Notes: generated from the letters alone by a model not told the origin. Shown: positions 16,190 to 24,060, numbered from the stretch's first letter. The stretch: DNA of 30,156 nt from Syntrophobacterales bacterium (GCA_021159265.1 JAGGSD010000249.1:1-30156), one strand, 5' to 3'. Numbers and translations: made by a program.

Positions 16190-16330
16190 TGTATTCGTAA
16201 AAAGTCAAAAACTCACTGATCTGTCATTCCCGCGAAAGCGGGAATCCAGTAATTACAAGCAGTTATGGATTCCCGATCAGATCGGAAATGACAAAACAAC
16301 AGAAATTCGGACTTTTTACGAGACCATCAA
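16186..16330. repeat. Palindromic intergenic repeat with terminal inverted repeats
   Basis: The outer arms match over 18 of 21 bp, with a perfect 12-bp core TCGTAAAAAGTC at 16195-16206 and its complement at 16310-16321. Inside is a perfect 8-bp hairpin ATTCCCGC-GAAA-GCGGGAAT (16226-16245). An alternative 10-bp pairing joins CGGGAATCCA (16239-16248) to 16266-16275, so the two stems exclude each other. The hairpin core resembles a repeat seen widely in proteobacterial genomes. The element fills the gap between two convergent genes and contributes both of their stop codons. Confidence 0.8.
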
Positions 16331-17020
16331 TTTTGACTTTTTGAAAAGTATACTTCCGTTTGTTCCAGGCGCCTGATCCTTCAGCGGCAATCGTCTCCTT
16401 ACCCCATAACGATCTTTGTAACTTGCAGCCACAACCTGCCATTCGCCCATGGTCTTTCTCAAAAACACCATCACTTCGGTTGAGTCCTTTGAGCCTTTAA
16501 CGCGTATTTTGAATTTCGCGGTGCCTTCTCCGCCGGACATTCTTACAAAACCCGATTTGACCAATCCTAATCTCATATTGTTACCCACTACAGCCTTAAT
16601 TTCCCTGCTGTTTTTAATAAAATTTTTGGTAGATTTATAGGCATCGGATCTTGTCAACATAAAGAAAACGCCGGCAATGGATCCTGAAAAGATAATAATA
16701 ATCATTAATACTGCAACGATAATGAACGTCTTATAACGTTTTGATATAAGCCCCGGTTTAACCTCTTCAGGAACCTTAAATTCTTCAGTTTTTCTTTCCA
16801 TTCTTACCAGATTGGCGTCGCATTTCGCACACTTCTCAGCCGGCGCTTGTTTGTAACCACAAATGGGACATTTGATCATAGCCACTGGTTGCGAAGTGGT
16901 TCCAACCTCCAGGGTATGTATCCCGCCACATTTCTTGCAGGTTACTTCCAGGGTTGGAATGGAGCTTTTCGGTTGTTTTACTTTATTAACTGCGCCGCAG
17001 TATGGACAAATGACAACCAT
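16316..17020 (-). CDS. Zinc-ribbon membrane protein with a Coa1-like C-terminal domain
   Basis: This 234-residue protein has four CxxC pairs in the first 70 residues (CPYC, CKKC, CPIC, CAKC), consistent with two zinc ribbons on the cytoplasmic side. One transmembrane segment follows (about residues 100-122), then an outside domain. The stretch SDAYKSTKNFIKNSREIKAV to GEWQVVAASY resembles the Coa1/Tim21-like fold of cytochrome oxidase assembly factor 1 family proteins; this is by eye. No oxidase genes are nearby, so a respiratory role is not supported. The last residues and the TAA stop are encoded by the repeat at 16186-16330. Confidence 0.7.
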   Translation of the reverse strand: MVVICPYCGAVNKVKQPKSSIPTLEVTCKKCGGIHTLEVGTTSQPVAMIKCPICGYKQAPAEKCAKCDANLVRMERKTEEFKVPEEVKPGLISKRYKTFIIVAVLMIIIIFSGSIAGVFFMLTRSDAYKSTKNFIKNSREIKAVVGNNMRLGLVKSGFVRMSGGEGTAKFKIRVKGSKDSTEVMVFLRKTMGEWQVVAASYKDRYGVRRRLPLKDQAPGTNGSILFKKSKLMVS

Positions 17021-17162
17021 TTTAGATTTTCTCTTCTTTCATTCCGAATATGTACAATCACTTCAAAAAAATTACCACAAAGATATGTTTTGGGCAAGAA
17101 TTTATCGATTAACAAAGAACTTGCTATCATGTCTGGAACAATCATTTAACTCAATATTTTTC

Positions 17163-17198
17163 TTGTAAACGTAGCAATATTTTCTTATAAGAAAATAT
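17163..17198 (+). promoter_or_regulatory. Predicted promoter overlapped by a perfect 22-bp palindrome
   Basis: TTGTAA (17163-17168), a 17-bp spacer and TATAAG (17186-17191) form a sigma70-type promoter for the B12-domain gene. The palindrome at 17177-17198, half-site ATATTTTCTTA followed by its exact complement, is centred on the -10 box. That is a classic repressor position, although an AT-rich palindrome could also arise by chance. Confidence 0.5.
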
Positions 17199-17221
17199 GA
17201 GGTTTTTGCAAGGAGGCTTCT

Positions 17222-17623
17222 ATGAAAAACAGAATGGTCAGAATCCTGATGGCACAACTTGGCGATGGTTACGATAAAACAATGTTGCAATTAGCCAAAG
17301 TCTTTCGTGACGCAGGATTTGAAGTGATCTACACTAATGTTCAGGAGCCGGAGACAATTGTTGCATCGGCTCTGCAGGAATCAGTAGATCATATAGGAAT
17401 TACTACACTGCCCGGGGCAAACATTAATAACCTTTCAATAATTACAGAATTACTTACCAGGCAAAATGCATCCGATATCAGGGTAACTGCAGGCGGCTTT
17501 ATCGCAGAGGAAGATGAATCCAGAATCAAAGAGTTGGGAATTGTAGAATTCTTTCCAAAAGGAACCACCTTCACTGAACTGGTTAATTGGGCCAGGGAAA
17601 ATATAAAACCAATTGAATTGTAA
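17222..17623 (+). CDS. Stand-alone B12-binding-like domain protein (methylmalonyl-CoA mutase C-terminal type)
   Basis: This 133-residue protein matches the cobalamin-binding domain of the methylmalonyl-CoA mutase family along its length: ALQESVDHIGITTLPGAN, TAGGFIAEED and the ending KGTTFTELVNWAREN. The key DxHxxG motif, whose His binds cobalt from below, reads DGYDKT here, with Tyr for His and Thr for Gly. The SxL motif reads TTL, while the later GG is kept. It may therefore bind cobalamin differently or not at all, and could be a structural or regulatory partner. AAGGAGG lies 4 nt before the ATG. It is transcribed alone, and no mutase large subunit is in the window. Confidence 0.82.
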   Translation: MKNRMVRILMAQLGDGYDKTMLQLAKVFRDAGFEVIYTNVQEPETIVASALQESVDHIGITTLPGANINNLSIITELLTRQNASDIRVTAGGFIAEEDESRIKELGIVEFFPKGTTFTELVNWARENIKPIEL

Positions 17624-17642
17624 TCCACAGGACTGTGGATAA
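17621..17642. other. Inverted pair of DnaA-box-like sites
   Basis: TAATCCACA (one mismatch to the DnaA consensus TTATCCACA) and TGTGGATAA (perfect on the other strand) face each other over 4 bp, forming a dyad just at the stop codon of the B12-domain gene. About 170 bp of AT-rich sequence follows, up to the recD end. It may simply be a weak terminator hairpin. No dnaA, dnaN or other origin genes are in view. Confidence 0.35.
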
Positions 17643-17873
17643 TATTGTTGACAAGCTTGTTAATATAATTTGTAAGTTGTTTATAGTCTCGACTTTATAC
17701 CGTATTGCACAAGTTTTAAGCACAGATAATATATAGTAATATCAATATGTTAATATTTTTACCTGTTTTTTAAACCTGTTATCGCTTCTATTTTAAAAAT
17801 ACAGTTTCAACTTCCGATAGTGGAAATTTGTTCTGCGTTGCGTTGACGCAACAAAATAGCGGATTTTCCTGTC
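17643..17873. other. AT-rich convergent intergenic region
   Basis: This gap between the B12-domain gene and recD has no coding frame. It contains long A/T runs and a short hairpin GTTGCG-TTGA-CGCAAC near 17838-17853, which has no clear T-tract on either strand. Confidence 0.4.
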
Positions 17874-19742
17874 TTAATCTTCCCAGAGCGCATCCCGTAG
17901 TCCCGACGTCCGCTCAATGCGTCTGGCAACGGCGGCACGAAAGATTTCTTCAGTGCCGTATAATGTAACGTTTTCTTTTGCACGTGTAATGCCCGTATAA
18001 ATGAGTTCCCGTGTCAATACGGGCGATTGTCTGTCCGGCAAAATAAGCGCTATCCTGTTAAACTCAGACCCCTGGCTTTTATGAACCGTCATGGCATAGA
18101 CCGTTTCGTGTTCAGGCAGTCTCAGGGGATGAAACTTTTTCCATGTACCATCCTCATCTGTAAAGAAGGCACGGCGCTCATTTCCCATCATCGGATCGGT
18201 CAGAACTACTCCAACGTCCCCATTGAACAGGTGAAGATTATAATCATTGCGGGTGATCATGATAGGACGTCCCTGATACCATTTTTCTTCCGGTTTTATC
18301 AGTTTCTCTTCACCGAGGATCTGCTCGGCAATTTTATTTATTGTAACGACACCGTAAGGCCCTTCCCTGACGGCACAGAGAATCCGAAAATCATTCAACA
18401 AACGAAAAATCTCCCTGGGATCACGTGCCTCCAAATAACCCTTAAATCCGTCAACGATCATTTTCCCGAAAGCCGTGGATAATTCATCAGGTGCGGGCAG
18501 TTCAACCCATGTAATATCCTCAAATTTACTTTTGCTCAAAAGTTCTGCTGCGCGATCATCAGCGCCTTCATTTACCGCCCGGCTGACCATGCTGATGCCG
18601 CTTCCGCTTCTGAAACGATAATTTTTTCGGAGTTCCACAATACAGTCCTGTAATCCCGGTTCGTCATTTCCACCTGATAACTCATGTATGTTACACCCCG
18701 TGGCAGTTTTAATATCGTCACAGAAACGCTTTGAGAAACCATGTCTGTTTCCCGTATCACATGTATCACCGAGAACCGCACCCGCTTCCACCGATGAAAG
18801 CTGATCCTTATCGCCCAGCAGTATTAACAGTGATTGCGAAGGAAGGGCCTGGACAAGCTTGGACATGAGCGGGAGGTCCACCATGGAAGCCTCATCCACC
18901 ACTACAACATCAACGGGAAGTGTGTTTTTGTCATTGTAACGAAAATATGGGGAATGCCTGATAGTCCCGAGGAGCCGATGTATGGTTGAGGTTTCCACGG
19001 GAATTTTCTCTTTAATATCGTCCGTGCAATCGAGGTCACCACGAACATGTTCGATAGCTTCCCGCAGGCGGGCGGCGGCCTTTCCCGTGGGAGCGGCAAG
19101 AGCAATCCGCAGCCTTTTTGCAGGTTTCTGTTCTATCAGCAGTGCCAGAATCTTTGCAACGGTTGCGGTTTTGCCGGTTCCGGGCCCCCCGGAAATAACA
19201 CAGAATTTTTTTGTTACCGCTGTAAAGGCGGCAACCTTCTGCCAATCTATATTACTTAGTCCATCATCGGGGAAAAGCCGCTCCAGCCCTTCTTTCAATA
19301 ACATATGATCAATATTCTTAATATCCTCATCGATGCGTTTCTTTATCAAACCGGCCAGTTTTTCCTGATAATCCCAGTAGCGAAAGAGATACAGTCTTCC
19401 CCTGTTGTCAAGAATCAGGGGCTTGTATTCGCCCGGGTTACCGACAACACTGCTCCCTTGTAGTTCTGTACACCAGCTATCAAACCCGGGGCATATAACG
19501 GGATCATCGTCATTTTCCTTTCCCAACAGTTCTTTTCCCGCTACCGTGGAAAGATCAAGACAAATATTACCATCCCGCGCCGAACTGCTCACGAGAGCCG
19601 CTGCAAGAGAAAGCCCCGGTATATCTCTAGCGGCCAGCCTTGTCATAAGGCGGGCAAAATGAATATCAATGCAGGAAGTCATTCCACTATCACAAAGGCG
19701 GCTGATATCTTCGCTTTTCACAGGGTATCCATCCTTCTTCAC
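17874..19742 (-). CDS. recD: Exodeoxyribonuclease V alpha chain RecD (SF1B helicase)
   Basis: RecD is the 5'-3' helicase of the RecBCD double-strand-break repair and DNA-degradation complex. At 622 residues it matches RecD of E. coli (608), and the N-terminal domain (SLAAALVSSSARDGNICLDLS) resembles that protein rather than the longer RecD2 type. Helicase motifs are clear: GGPGTGKT near residue 185, VVVDEASMVD, LLGDKDQLSSVEAG and TVHKSQGSEFN near the C-terminus. The start is a GTG without a strong ribosome-binding site. recB and recC normally precede recD on the same strand, but the upstream DNA here holds none, so the gene is separated from its partners. Confidence 0.9.
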   Translation of the reverse strand: MKKDGYPVKSEDISRLCDSGMTSCIDIHFARLMTRLAARDIPGLSLAAALVSSSARDGNICLDLSTVAGKELLGKENDDDPVICPGFDSWCTELQGSSVVGNPGEYKPLILDNRGRLYLFRYWDYQEKLAGLIKKRIDEDIKNIDHMLLKEGLERLFPDDGLSNIDWQKVAAFTAVTKKFCVISGGPGTGKTATVAKILALLIEQKPAKRLRIALAAPTGKAAARLREAIEHVRGDLDCTDDIKEKIPVETSTIHRLLGTIRHSPYFRYNDKNTLPVDVVVVDEASMVDLPLMSKLVQALPSQSLLILLGDKDQLSSVEAGAVLGDTCDTGNRHGFSKRFCDDIKTATGCNIHELSGGNDEPGLQDCIVELRKNYRFRSGSGISMVSRAVNEGADDRAAELLSKSKFEDITWVELPAPDELSTAFGKMIVDGFKGYLEARDPREIFRLLNDFRILCAVREGPYGVVTINKIAEQILGEEKLIKPEEKWYQGRPIMITRNDYNLHLFNGDVGVVLTDPMMGNERRAFFTDEDGTWKKFHPLRLPEHETVYAMTVHKSQGSEFNRIALILPDRQSPVLTRELIYTGITRAKENVTLYGTEEIFRAAVARRIERTSGLRDALWED

Positions 19743-19844
19743 TTAATCAAATTGGTATATCATAGAAATATAAGCACAGAATTTATTTACTGTTATTGTA
19801 ACAACACACATACATTTCTGTCAACCGATCCAATTGCCTCCCTG

Positions 19845-19869
19845 CCACCAGCGGGCAGGCGCTGGTTTT
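19845..19869 (+). terminator. Intrinsic terminator with no obvious upstream gene
   Basis: ACCAGCG, a 6-nt loop and CGCTGGT form a 7-bp stem followed by a T-run to 19869. This is the best intrinsic terminator in the window. It faces plus, yet the preceding plus-strand DNA back to 17623 carries only the reverse strand of recD. It may end an antisense or small RNA, or be left over from a lost gene. Confidence 0.65.
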
Positions 19870-20016
19870 TTCCTGTTTTTCATACCCTTGTACCTTTGGC
19901 ACTTTGTGTCTTGTAGCCACTCATACATGAATGGTTGCCTTATTTCTCGATATAACGATGGCACAAACACAATTTTGATTAATTCTGTAATTTTCGGGGA
20001 CAGCATGCTTAATTTA

Positions 20017-20045
20017 TTGACACCCCGAGATAATATTTGTATGAT
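20017..20045 (+). promoter_or_regulatory. Strong sigma70-type promoter
   Basis: TTGACA (20017-20022), exactly 17 bp, then TATGAT (20040-20045), which is perfect at -35 and one base off at -10. Transcription would start near 20052, cross the decayed coiled-coil segment and reach the PEBP gene. Confidence 0.65.
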
Positions 20046-20083
20046 TAAAACACAGTAAAAATGGCGCTGGTTGTTGCACATGA

Positions 20084-20185
20084 GCAAATAGCCAGCGGGA
20101 TGCGACCAAAACACAGGTAACCAACTTGCAAACTGAGCTTGATACAGCAAAAGCTCAACTCAAAAACTTACAAAAGGAGGTAAAA
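20084..20185 (+). pseudogene. Remnant of a coiled-coil (lipoprotein-like) gene, in frame with the PEBP gene
   Basis: From the stop codon at 20081 the frame reads open into the PEBP gene and encodes a heptad-patterned stretch (TQVTNLQTELDTAKAQL) like the tail of an alanine-zipper or Lpp-type lipoprotein. Just before the stop the same frame reads GAGCCT, reminiscent of a lipobox region. No intact start is present. The ribosome-binding site of the PEBP gene lies in its last codons. It may be a decayed gene or chance; a true fusion to PEBP is unlikely because PEBP has its own strong start. Confidence 0.4.
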
Positions 20186-20680
20186 ATGTTTACATTAGAA
20201 TCATCAGCCTTTAAGAATGGAGATACTCTACCTAAAAAGTATACCATTGACGGGGAAAAAACGTCTCCTCCTCTGAAGTGGGAAGATGTTCCTAAGGGGA
20301 CAAAAAGCCTTGCTTTAACGGTAACCGATTCGGACACACCAATGGGGGGTATCTTTGTTCATTGGATTCTTTATGACATCCCGGCCCAGGTGAAGGAAAT
20401 CGCTGAAGGAAATGTTCCTGCCGGGGCGAAGCAACTCCCGAATTCGTATGCCGCTTTTGGGGAAATGGGAGCGCCACTTGCTTCGGGTTATGGACCGGCA
20501 TGGCCGCCGGACAAGTCACATCGCTATGTCTTTACTCTTTACGCGCTCCGTGTAGAAAGCCTGGGCATAACAGCGGCGGCTGATTATAATGCCTTCAGAG
20601 ACGCCGCATTGCCGGAAACCCTCGCAACGACAACACTCATTGCCAATTATGGCCCGGCTGAGACGCCATTGCCAGGGTAA
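20186..20680 (+). CDS. YbhB/YbcL-family (PEBP, Raf kinase inhibitor-like) protein
   Basis: This 164-residue phosphatidylethanolamine-binding-protein fold has the family motifs: TSPPLKWEDVPKGTKS, TDSDTPMGGIFVHWILYDIP (the ligand-pocket Asp and His-Trp) and GYGPAWPPDKSHRYVFTLYAL. The bacterial members have no well-settled function. No signal peptide is present, so it is cytoplasmic. The start at 20186 is set by a near-perfect AAAGGAGGT 4 nt upstream; the frame is open further upstream through the coiled-coil remnant. It is likely driven by the promoter at 20017-20045. Confidence 0.9.
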   Translation: MFTLESSAFKNGDTLPKKYTIDGEKTSPPLKWEDVPKGTKSLALTVTDSDTPMGGIFVHWILYDIPAQVKEIAEGNVPAGAKQLPNSYAAFGEMGAPLASGYGPAWPPDKSHRYVFTLYALRVESLGITAAADYNAFRDAALPETLATTTLIANYGPAETPLPG

Positions 20681-20752
20681 TCAATAAATATTGACAGGCA
20701 GCAAGAGTCATGCTCAACAAGTGCATTTTTCGCACAACAGACATAGAATAAC

Positions 20753-20829
20753 GGCTAAAGGCTAAGGGATGAAAGGTAAAAGCAAAAAAACAAATTTGAT
20801 CTTTGCATCTTATTCCCCTGCCTTTAGCC
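20753..20829. repeat. Inverted repeat in the PEBP / GH65 convergent gap
   Basis: GGCTAAAGGC (20753-20762) and its exact complement (20820-20829) enclose 57 bp. No T-run follows, so a terminator is not supported. The gap 20681-20877 holds no gene. Confidence 0.4.
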
Positions 20830-20877
20830 TTGAACATTTGACCTTACCGTGTAAACATTGCGTTTGATGCAGAGAAT

Positions 20878-23800
20878 TTAGTAAGGGATACTTTTTGTCT
20901 TGCGCGGTATAAGTTTAACATTCTTTCCAGCTATTTTAACTGGAATCAGCTTCTTCCCCTTACCCGCAATTTTTATTTTCACCTTTTCTTTTGTGAATTC
21001 AAAATCATACCAGATGTTTCTAAAGTATATTTTAAAAGATAATTTGTTCCAGAATTCAGGTATGTGTGGGTTTACCTCAAGCGCCTCGCCGGAAATATCT
21101 ATTCCGGCGAAACATTTCATGATCATACCGATTGTTTCGGCCATCATACCACAATGTATTCCCTGACCTGTACTTCCCCCTTGAGTATCAAAGATATCAG
21201 TTTTTATGGTTTCTACAAACGCATCCCACACCATCTTGTTTCCAGAATCCTGTATATAGCTGGAAACTACTCCATATACTGGCTTGCTGAGTGTCGAACC
21301 GTGGGAGGTTCTTTTATCATAGTATTCAAAGTTATTTATCAGCAGTTCATTAGTGTCACCCGCATAAAACCCCAACTTTTCAATGATACGAGATACCTCC
21401 TCATTCCCGAGGAGATAGAATGGCATTAATGCATCGGCCTGTTTTGCCACTTTATAAGCATCAGGAGAATCACCTTCGGCCTTCAGAATGCGGTCCATGC
21501 GATGAATATTGCCATATTTCATACGATAATGCTCCCAATTCAATTCCTTGAGGCTCATATATCCGTCAAATTGACTGATGATATTTCCCTTTGATAATAT
21601 AACATTCATTTTCTCCGTGATTCTTTCCCATTTTTCTGTTTCCGCTATCTTGAATGTAATCTTTTGCCTGAGTCTTTCCAATACATTCTCCGGAAGTTTG
21701 TCGATCAGTTCAAGCGCCTTTTCAAGTAGCCAGACAGACATTATATTTGTATAGGCATTATCTTTCAGACCAGGTTCTTCGGAACCGGGAAGTTTTTCGT
21801 GGTACTCATCCGGTCCCATGATACCTTCAATGTGATATCTTTTCGTATTTTCATCATATCTTGCGATGCTGGCCCAAAAGCGCGCAATCTCCAACATGAT
21901 TTCAGCGCCGTAATTCTCCAGAAATTCTTTATCTTCCGTGTCTGAAACGTATTTCCAGACATTATAAAATATGGCAATAGACACATGCCTCTGAAGCCGG
22001 CTCAGATCCGGTCCCCATGTGCCGTCTTGCGGATTATAATGAACGATTTGTGTTTCCTCGCCGCCATTGTCAGCTGTCTGCCAGGGGTACATAGCGCCTT
22101 GATAACCGTGTTTTCTCGCATACAGCCTCGCCGCATCCAGGCGATTGTATCTATACATAAGAAAAGCTCGCGTTATTTCAGGGATATGAAGATTGAAGAA
22201 GGGAAGGGTGTAAAGTTCGTCCCAGAAGATATGTCCTCTGTATGCTTCGCCATGGAGACCACGGGCCGGCATTCCTGCGTCAATATTTGTGTTGTGAGGT
22301 GATGCTGTGACAAGGAGATGATAGATGTGCAGACGGATAACCTTTTGCGCAAAATTGTCACCCTCAATCCCGATATCACATTTGTCCCACAGAGATTTCC
22401 ATGCCTTTACATGAGGTTTATAGATGCTGTCAAAGTCTTTGCATTGAAAGAGGGCATCAGATGCCGCCTTTTTGATATCCCTGACGCCACGATCTAAAGA
22501 TGTATAGACGCTGACAAGCTTTTCCAGCGTGTAGGTAAAGTTCTCCCGGGCGGGTAATTCCATCTCTTCACTTACTTTGGACTTCCTTCGAATGATCTTC
22601 TTCCTCACTCCCAGCGGTTCACCGTTTTCAGAAATAGCGGTCTTGGCATTCATGATGATCTGGCGCTTTGAACGGGTTGTTTGAACGTGAAGAAATATGC
22701 CATCCGCCGTTTTTCCCTGAGCAATTTCACGTAAGTGTCTTGAATTGAGCTGACGGTAACGGGCAACGCCATCATTTATGACAGTCCCGTCGAGAGTAGA
22801 CCGCACAGTAATCTTCTCAGAGTAATTCACGGGAGTAATGTTGTACCTGATTGCCAGAAGATGCGGGTTTGCCATGCTTGCAATCCGCTCGCTGTGGATA
22901 CGGGTGATCCTGCCCAGTCCATCTTTGCAGACAATGGAACGTTTCATGACACCCCTTTTCATATCAAGGACATGCCTGTAGCTGAACAGTTCCATCTTAA
23001 GGGGACTTATGTAATTTCCCGATCCAATCTTGAATTCGATAAGAAGCCAGTTGGGACAATTTACAAAATCATTATTATAAATGATTTTATTTTGGATCTT
23101 TGTCCCCAGTTTATTGTATAAGCCGGCAATATAAGTTCCGGGATAGTGAACATCCGACGCATGTTCTCCTTCAAAACATCCCCTGGTGCCTATATATCCG
23201 TTTCCAATTGTGCAAAGAGCTTCCCGAAGATTTTCTTCATGTAAATCAAAGCCCTCATATTCGAGTTTCCATCCGTTTTTTTTAATCCTCGTTTTAAACC
23301 AGCCTTCTATTTCTTTAATACTGATCTCACCAAGATCATATACGACAATATCTGCGCCATTTCGTTTAAGAATTTCTCCATTATGCTTCCTGGCTATTCC
23401 AACGGTCAATCCAAAATTCCCGCTCTTACCTGCTTGAACACCTGAAACAGCATCCTCAACAACAACACACTCACCGGGCACGACCCCCATTCTTCTGGCG
23501 GCTGTTAAAAATATATCGGGGTTAGGTTTTCCCTTTAAATTAAGCTCGCGTGATATCTGGCCGTCCACCCGTGTTTCAAAAAGGCGCTCTATCCCTGTAG
23601 TTTGCAATATAAGCCGGCAGTTACAGCTTGAAGATGCCACACCTACCTTGATTCCCCTTTTTCTGAGATTTTGAATAAATTTAACCGAAGTTTCATAAAT
23701 ACGTGGTTTTTCTTTGCGCAACACCTCCTGGAATTTCAGATTCTTCATATTCCCCAAACCGCAGATGGTTTTTTCCGAGGGAGGATCGTTCAGGTCTCCA

Positions 23801-24045
23801 TAAGGAAGGACAATATTCCGGGATTTCAAAAAGGACGCGACACCCTCCATCCGCGGCTTTCCATCGACATATTGGAGATAATCTTTCTGCCGGTCAAAAG
23901 GTACAAAAGGCTTGTTTTCTCTTTCCGCCAATCGTTTCAGAAATTCGTTAAATATATGTTCCCAAGCCAATGCATGTATATGGGCTGTATTGGTCACAAC
24001 CCCATCAAGATCAAACACAACACCTTTAAATTTTCTCGAAGTCAT
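20878..24045 (-). CDS. Fused beta-phosphoglucomutase / GH65 disaccharide phosphorylase (probably trehalose)
   Basis: This two-enzyme protein has 1055 residues. Residues 1-250 are a HAD beta-phosphoglucomutase with the nucleophile motif FDLDGVVTNTAHIHALAW, VASSS, GKPNPDIF and VVEDAVSGVQAG. From about 270 it is a complete GH65 enzyme: N-terminal beta-sandwich, then a helical barrel with the catalytic acid in GPDEYHE (Glu near 747), the phosphate-site region KQADALMPF and TSHGSTLS. GH65 phosphorolysis releases beta-glucose-1-phosphate, which the mutase domain turns into glucose-6-phosphate. Trehalose is the likely substrate given otsA next door; maltose or kojibiose cannot be excluded. The C-terminus repeats a 12-residue unit (KIAGKGKKLIPV, KIAGKNVKLIPR). 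It lies 15 nt after the HAD phosphatase gene. Confidence 0.93.
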   Translation of the reverse strand: MTSRKFKGVVFDLDGVVTNTAHIHALAWEHIFNEFLKRLAERENKPFVPFDRQKDYLQYVDGKPRMEGVASFLKSRNIVLPYGDLNDPPSEKTICGLGNMKNLKFQEVLRKEKPRIYETSVKFIQNLRKRGIKVGVASSSCNCRLILQTTGIERLFETRVDGQISRELNLKGKPNPDIFLTAARRMGVVPGECVVVEDAVSGVQAGKSGNFGLTVGIARKHNGEILKRNGADIVVYDLGEISIKEIEGWFKTRIKKNGWKLEYEGFDLHEENLREALCTIGNGYIGTRGCFEGEHASDVHYPGTYIAGLYNKLGTKIQNKIIYNNDFVNCPNWLLIEFKIGSGNYISPLKMELFSYRHVLDMKRGVMKRSIVCKDGLGRITRIHSERIASMANPHLLAIRYNITPVNYSEKITVRSTLDGTVINDGVARYRQLNSRHLREIAQGKTADGIFLHVQTTRSKRQIIMNAKTAISENGEPLGVRKKIIRRKSKVSEEMELPARENFTYTLEKLVSVYTSLDRGVRDIKKAASDALFQCKDFDSIYKPHVKAWKSLWDKCDIGIEGDNFAQKVIRLHIYHLLVTASPHNTNIDAGMPARGLHGEAYRGHIFWDELYTLPFFNLHIPEITRAFLMYRYNRLDAARLYARKHGYQGAMYPWQTADNGGEETQIVHYNPQDGTWGPDLSRLQRHVSIAIFYNVWKYVSDTEDKEFLENYGAEIMLEIARFWASIARYDENTKRYHIEGIMGPDEYHEKLPGSEEPGLKDNAYTNIMSVWLLEKALELIDKLPENVLERLRQKITFKIAETEKWERITEKMNVILSKGNIISQFDGYMSLKELNWEHYRMKYGNIHRMDRILKAEGDSPDAYKVAKQADALMPFYLLGNEEVSRIIEKLGFYAGDTNELLINNFEYYDKRTSHGSTLSKPVYGVVSSYIQDSGNKMVWDAFVETIKTDIFDTQGGSTGQGIHCGMMAETIGMIMKCFAGIDISGEALEVNPHIPEFWNKLSFKIYFRNIWYDFEFTKEKVKIKIAGKGKKLIPVKIAGKNVKLIPRKTKSIPY

Positions 24046-24060
24046 TTTTCCCCCTCTATA

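Larger units (their letters stand above)
19743..20083. other. Intergenic region between recD and the PEBP locus
   Basis: About 340 bp with no gene I can support. It holds a plus-strand terminator (19845-19869) and a strong plus-strand promoter (20017-20045), listed separately. The plus-strand transcript that the terminator would end is not identified. Confidence 0.4.

Noticed and set aside
17621..17873. Chromosomal replication origin
   Set aside because: Only one inverted pair of DnaA boxes and no dnaA, dnaN, gyrB or parAB genes nearby.
20081..20083. In-frame TGA as a possible selenocysteine codon
   Set aside because: No redox motif, no hairpin of the expected kind noticed, and no intact start; a decayed gene is simpler.
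20061..20120. 19-codon frame between the strong promoter and the PEBP gene
   Set aside because: No ribosome-binding site or recognisable product; it overlaps the better explained coiled-coil remnant in another frame.
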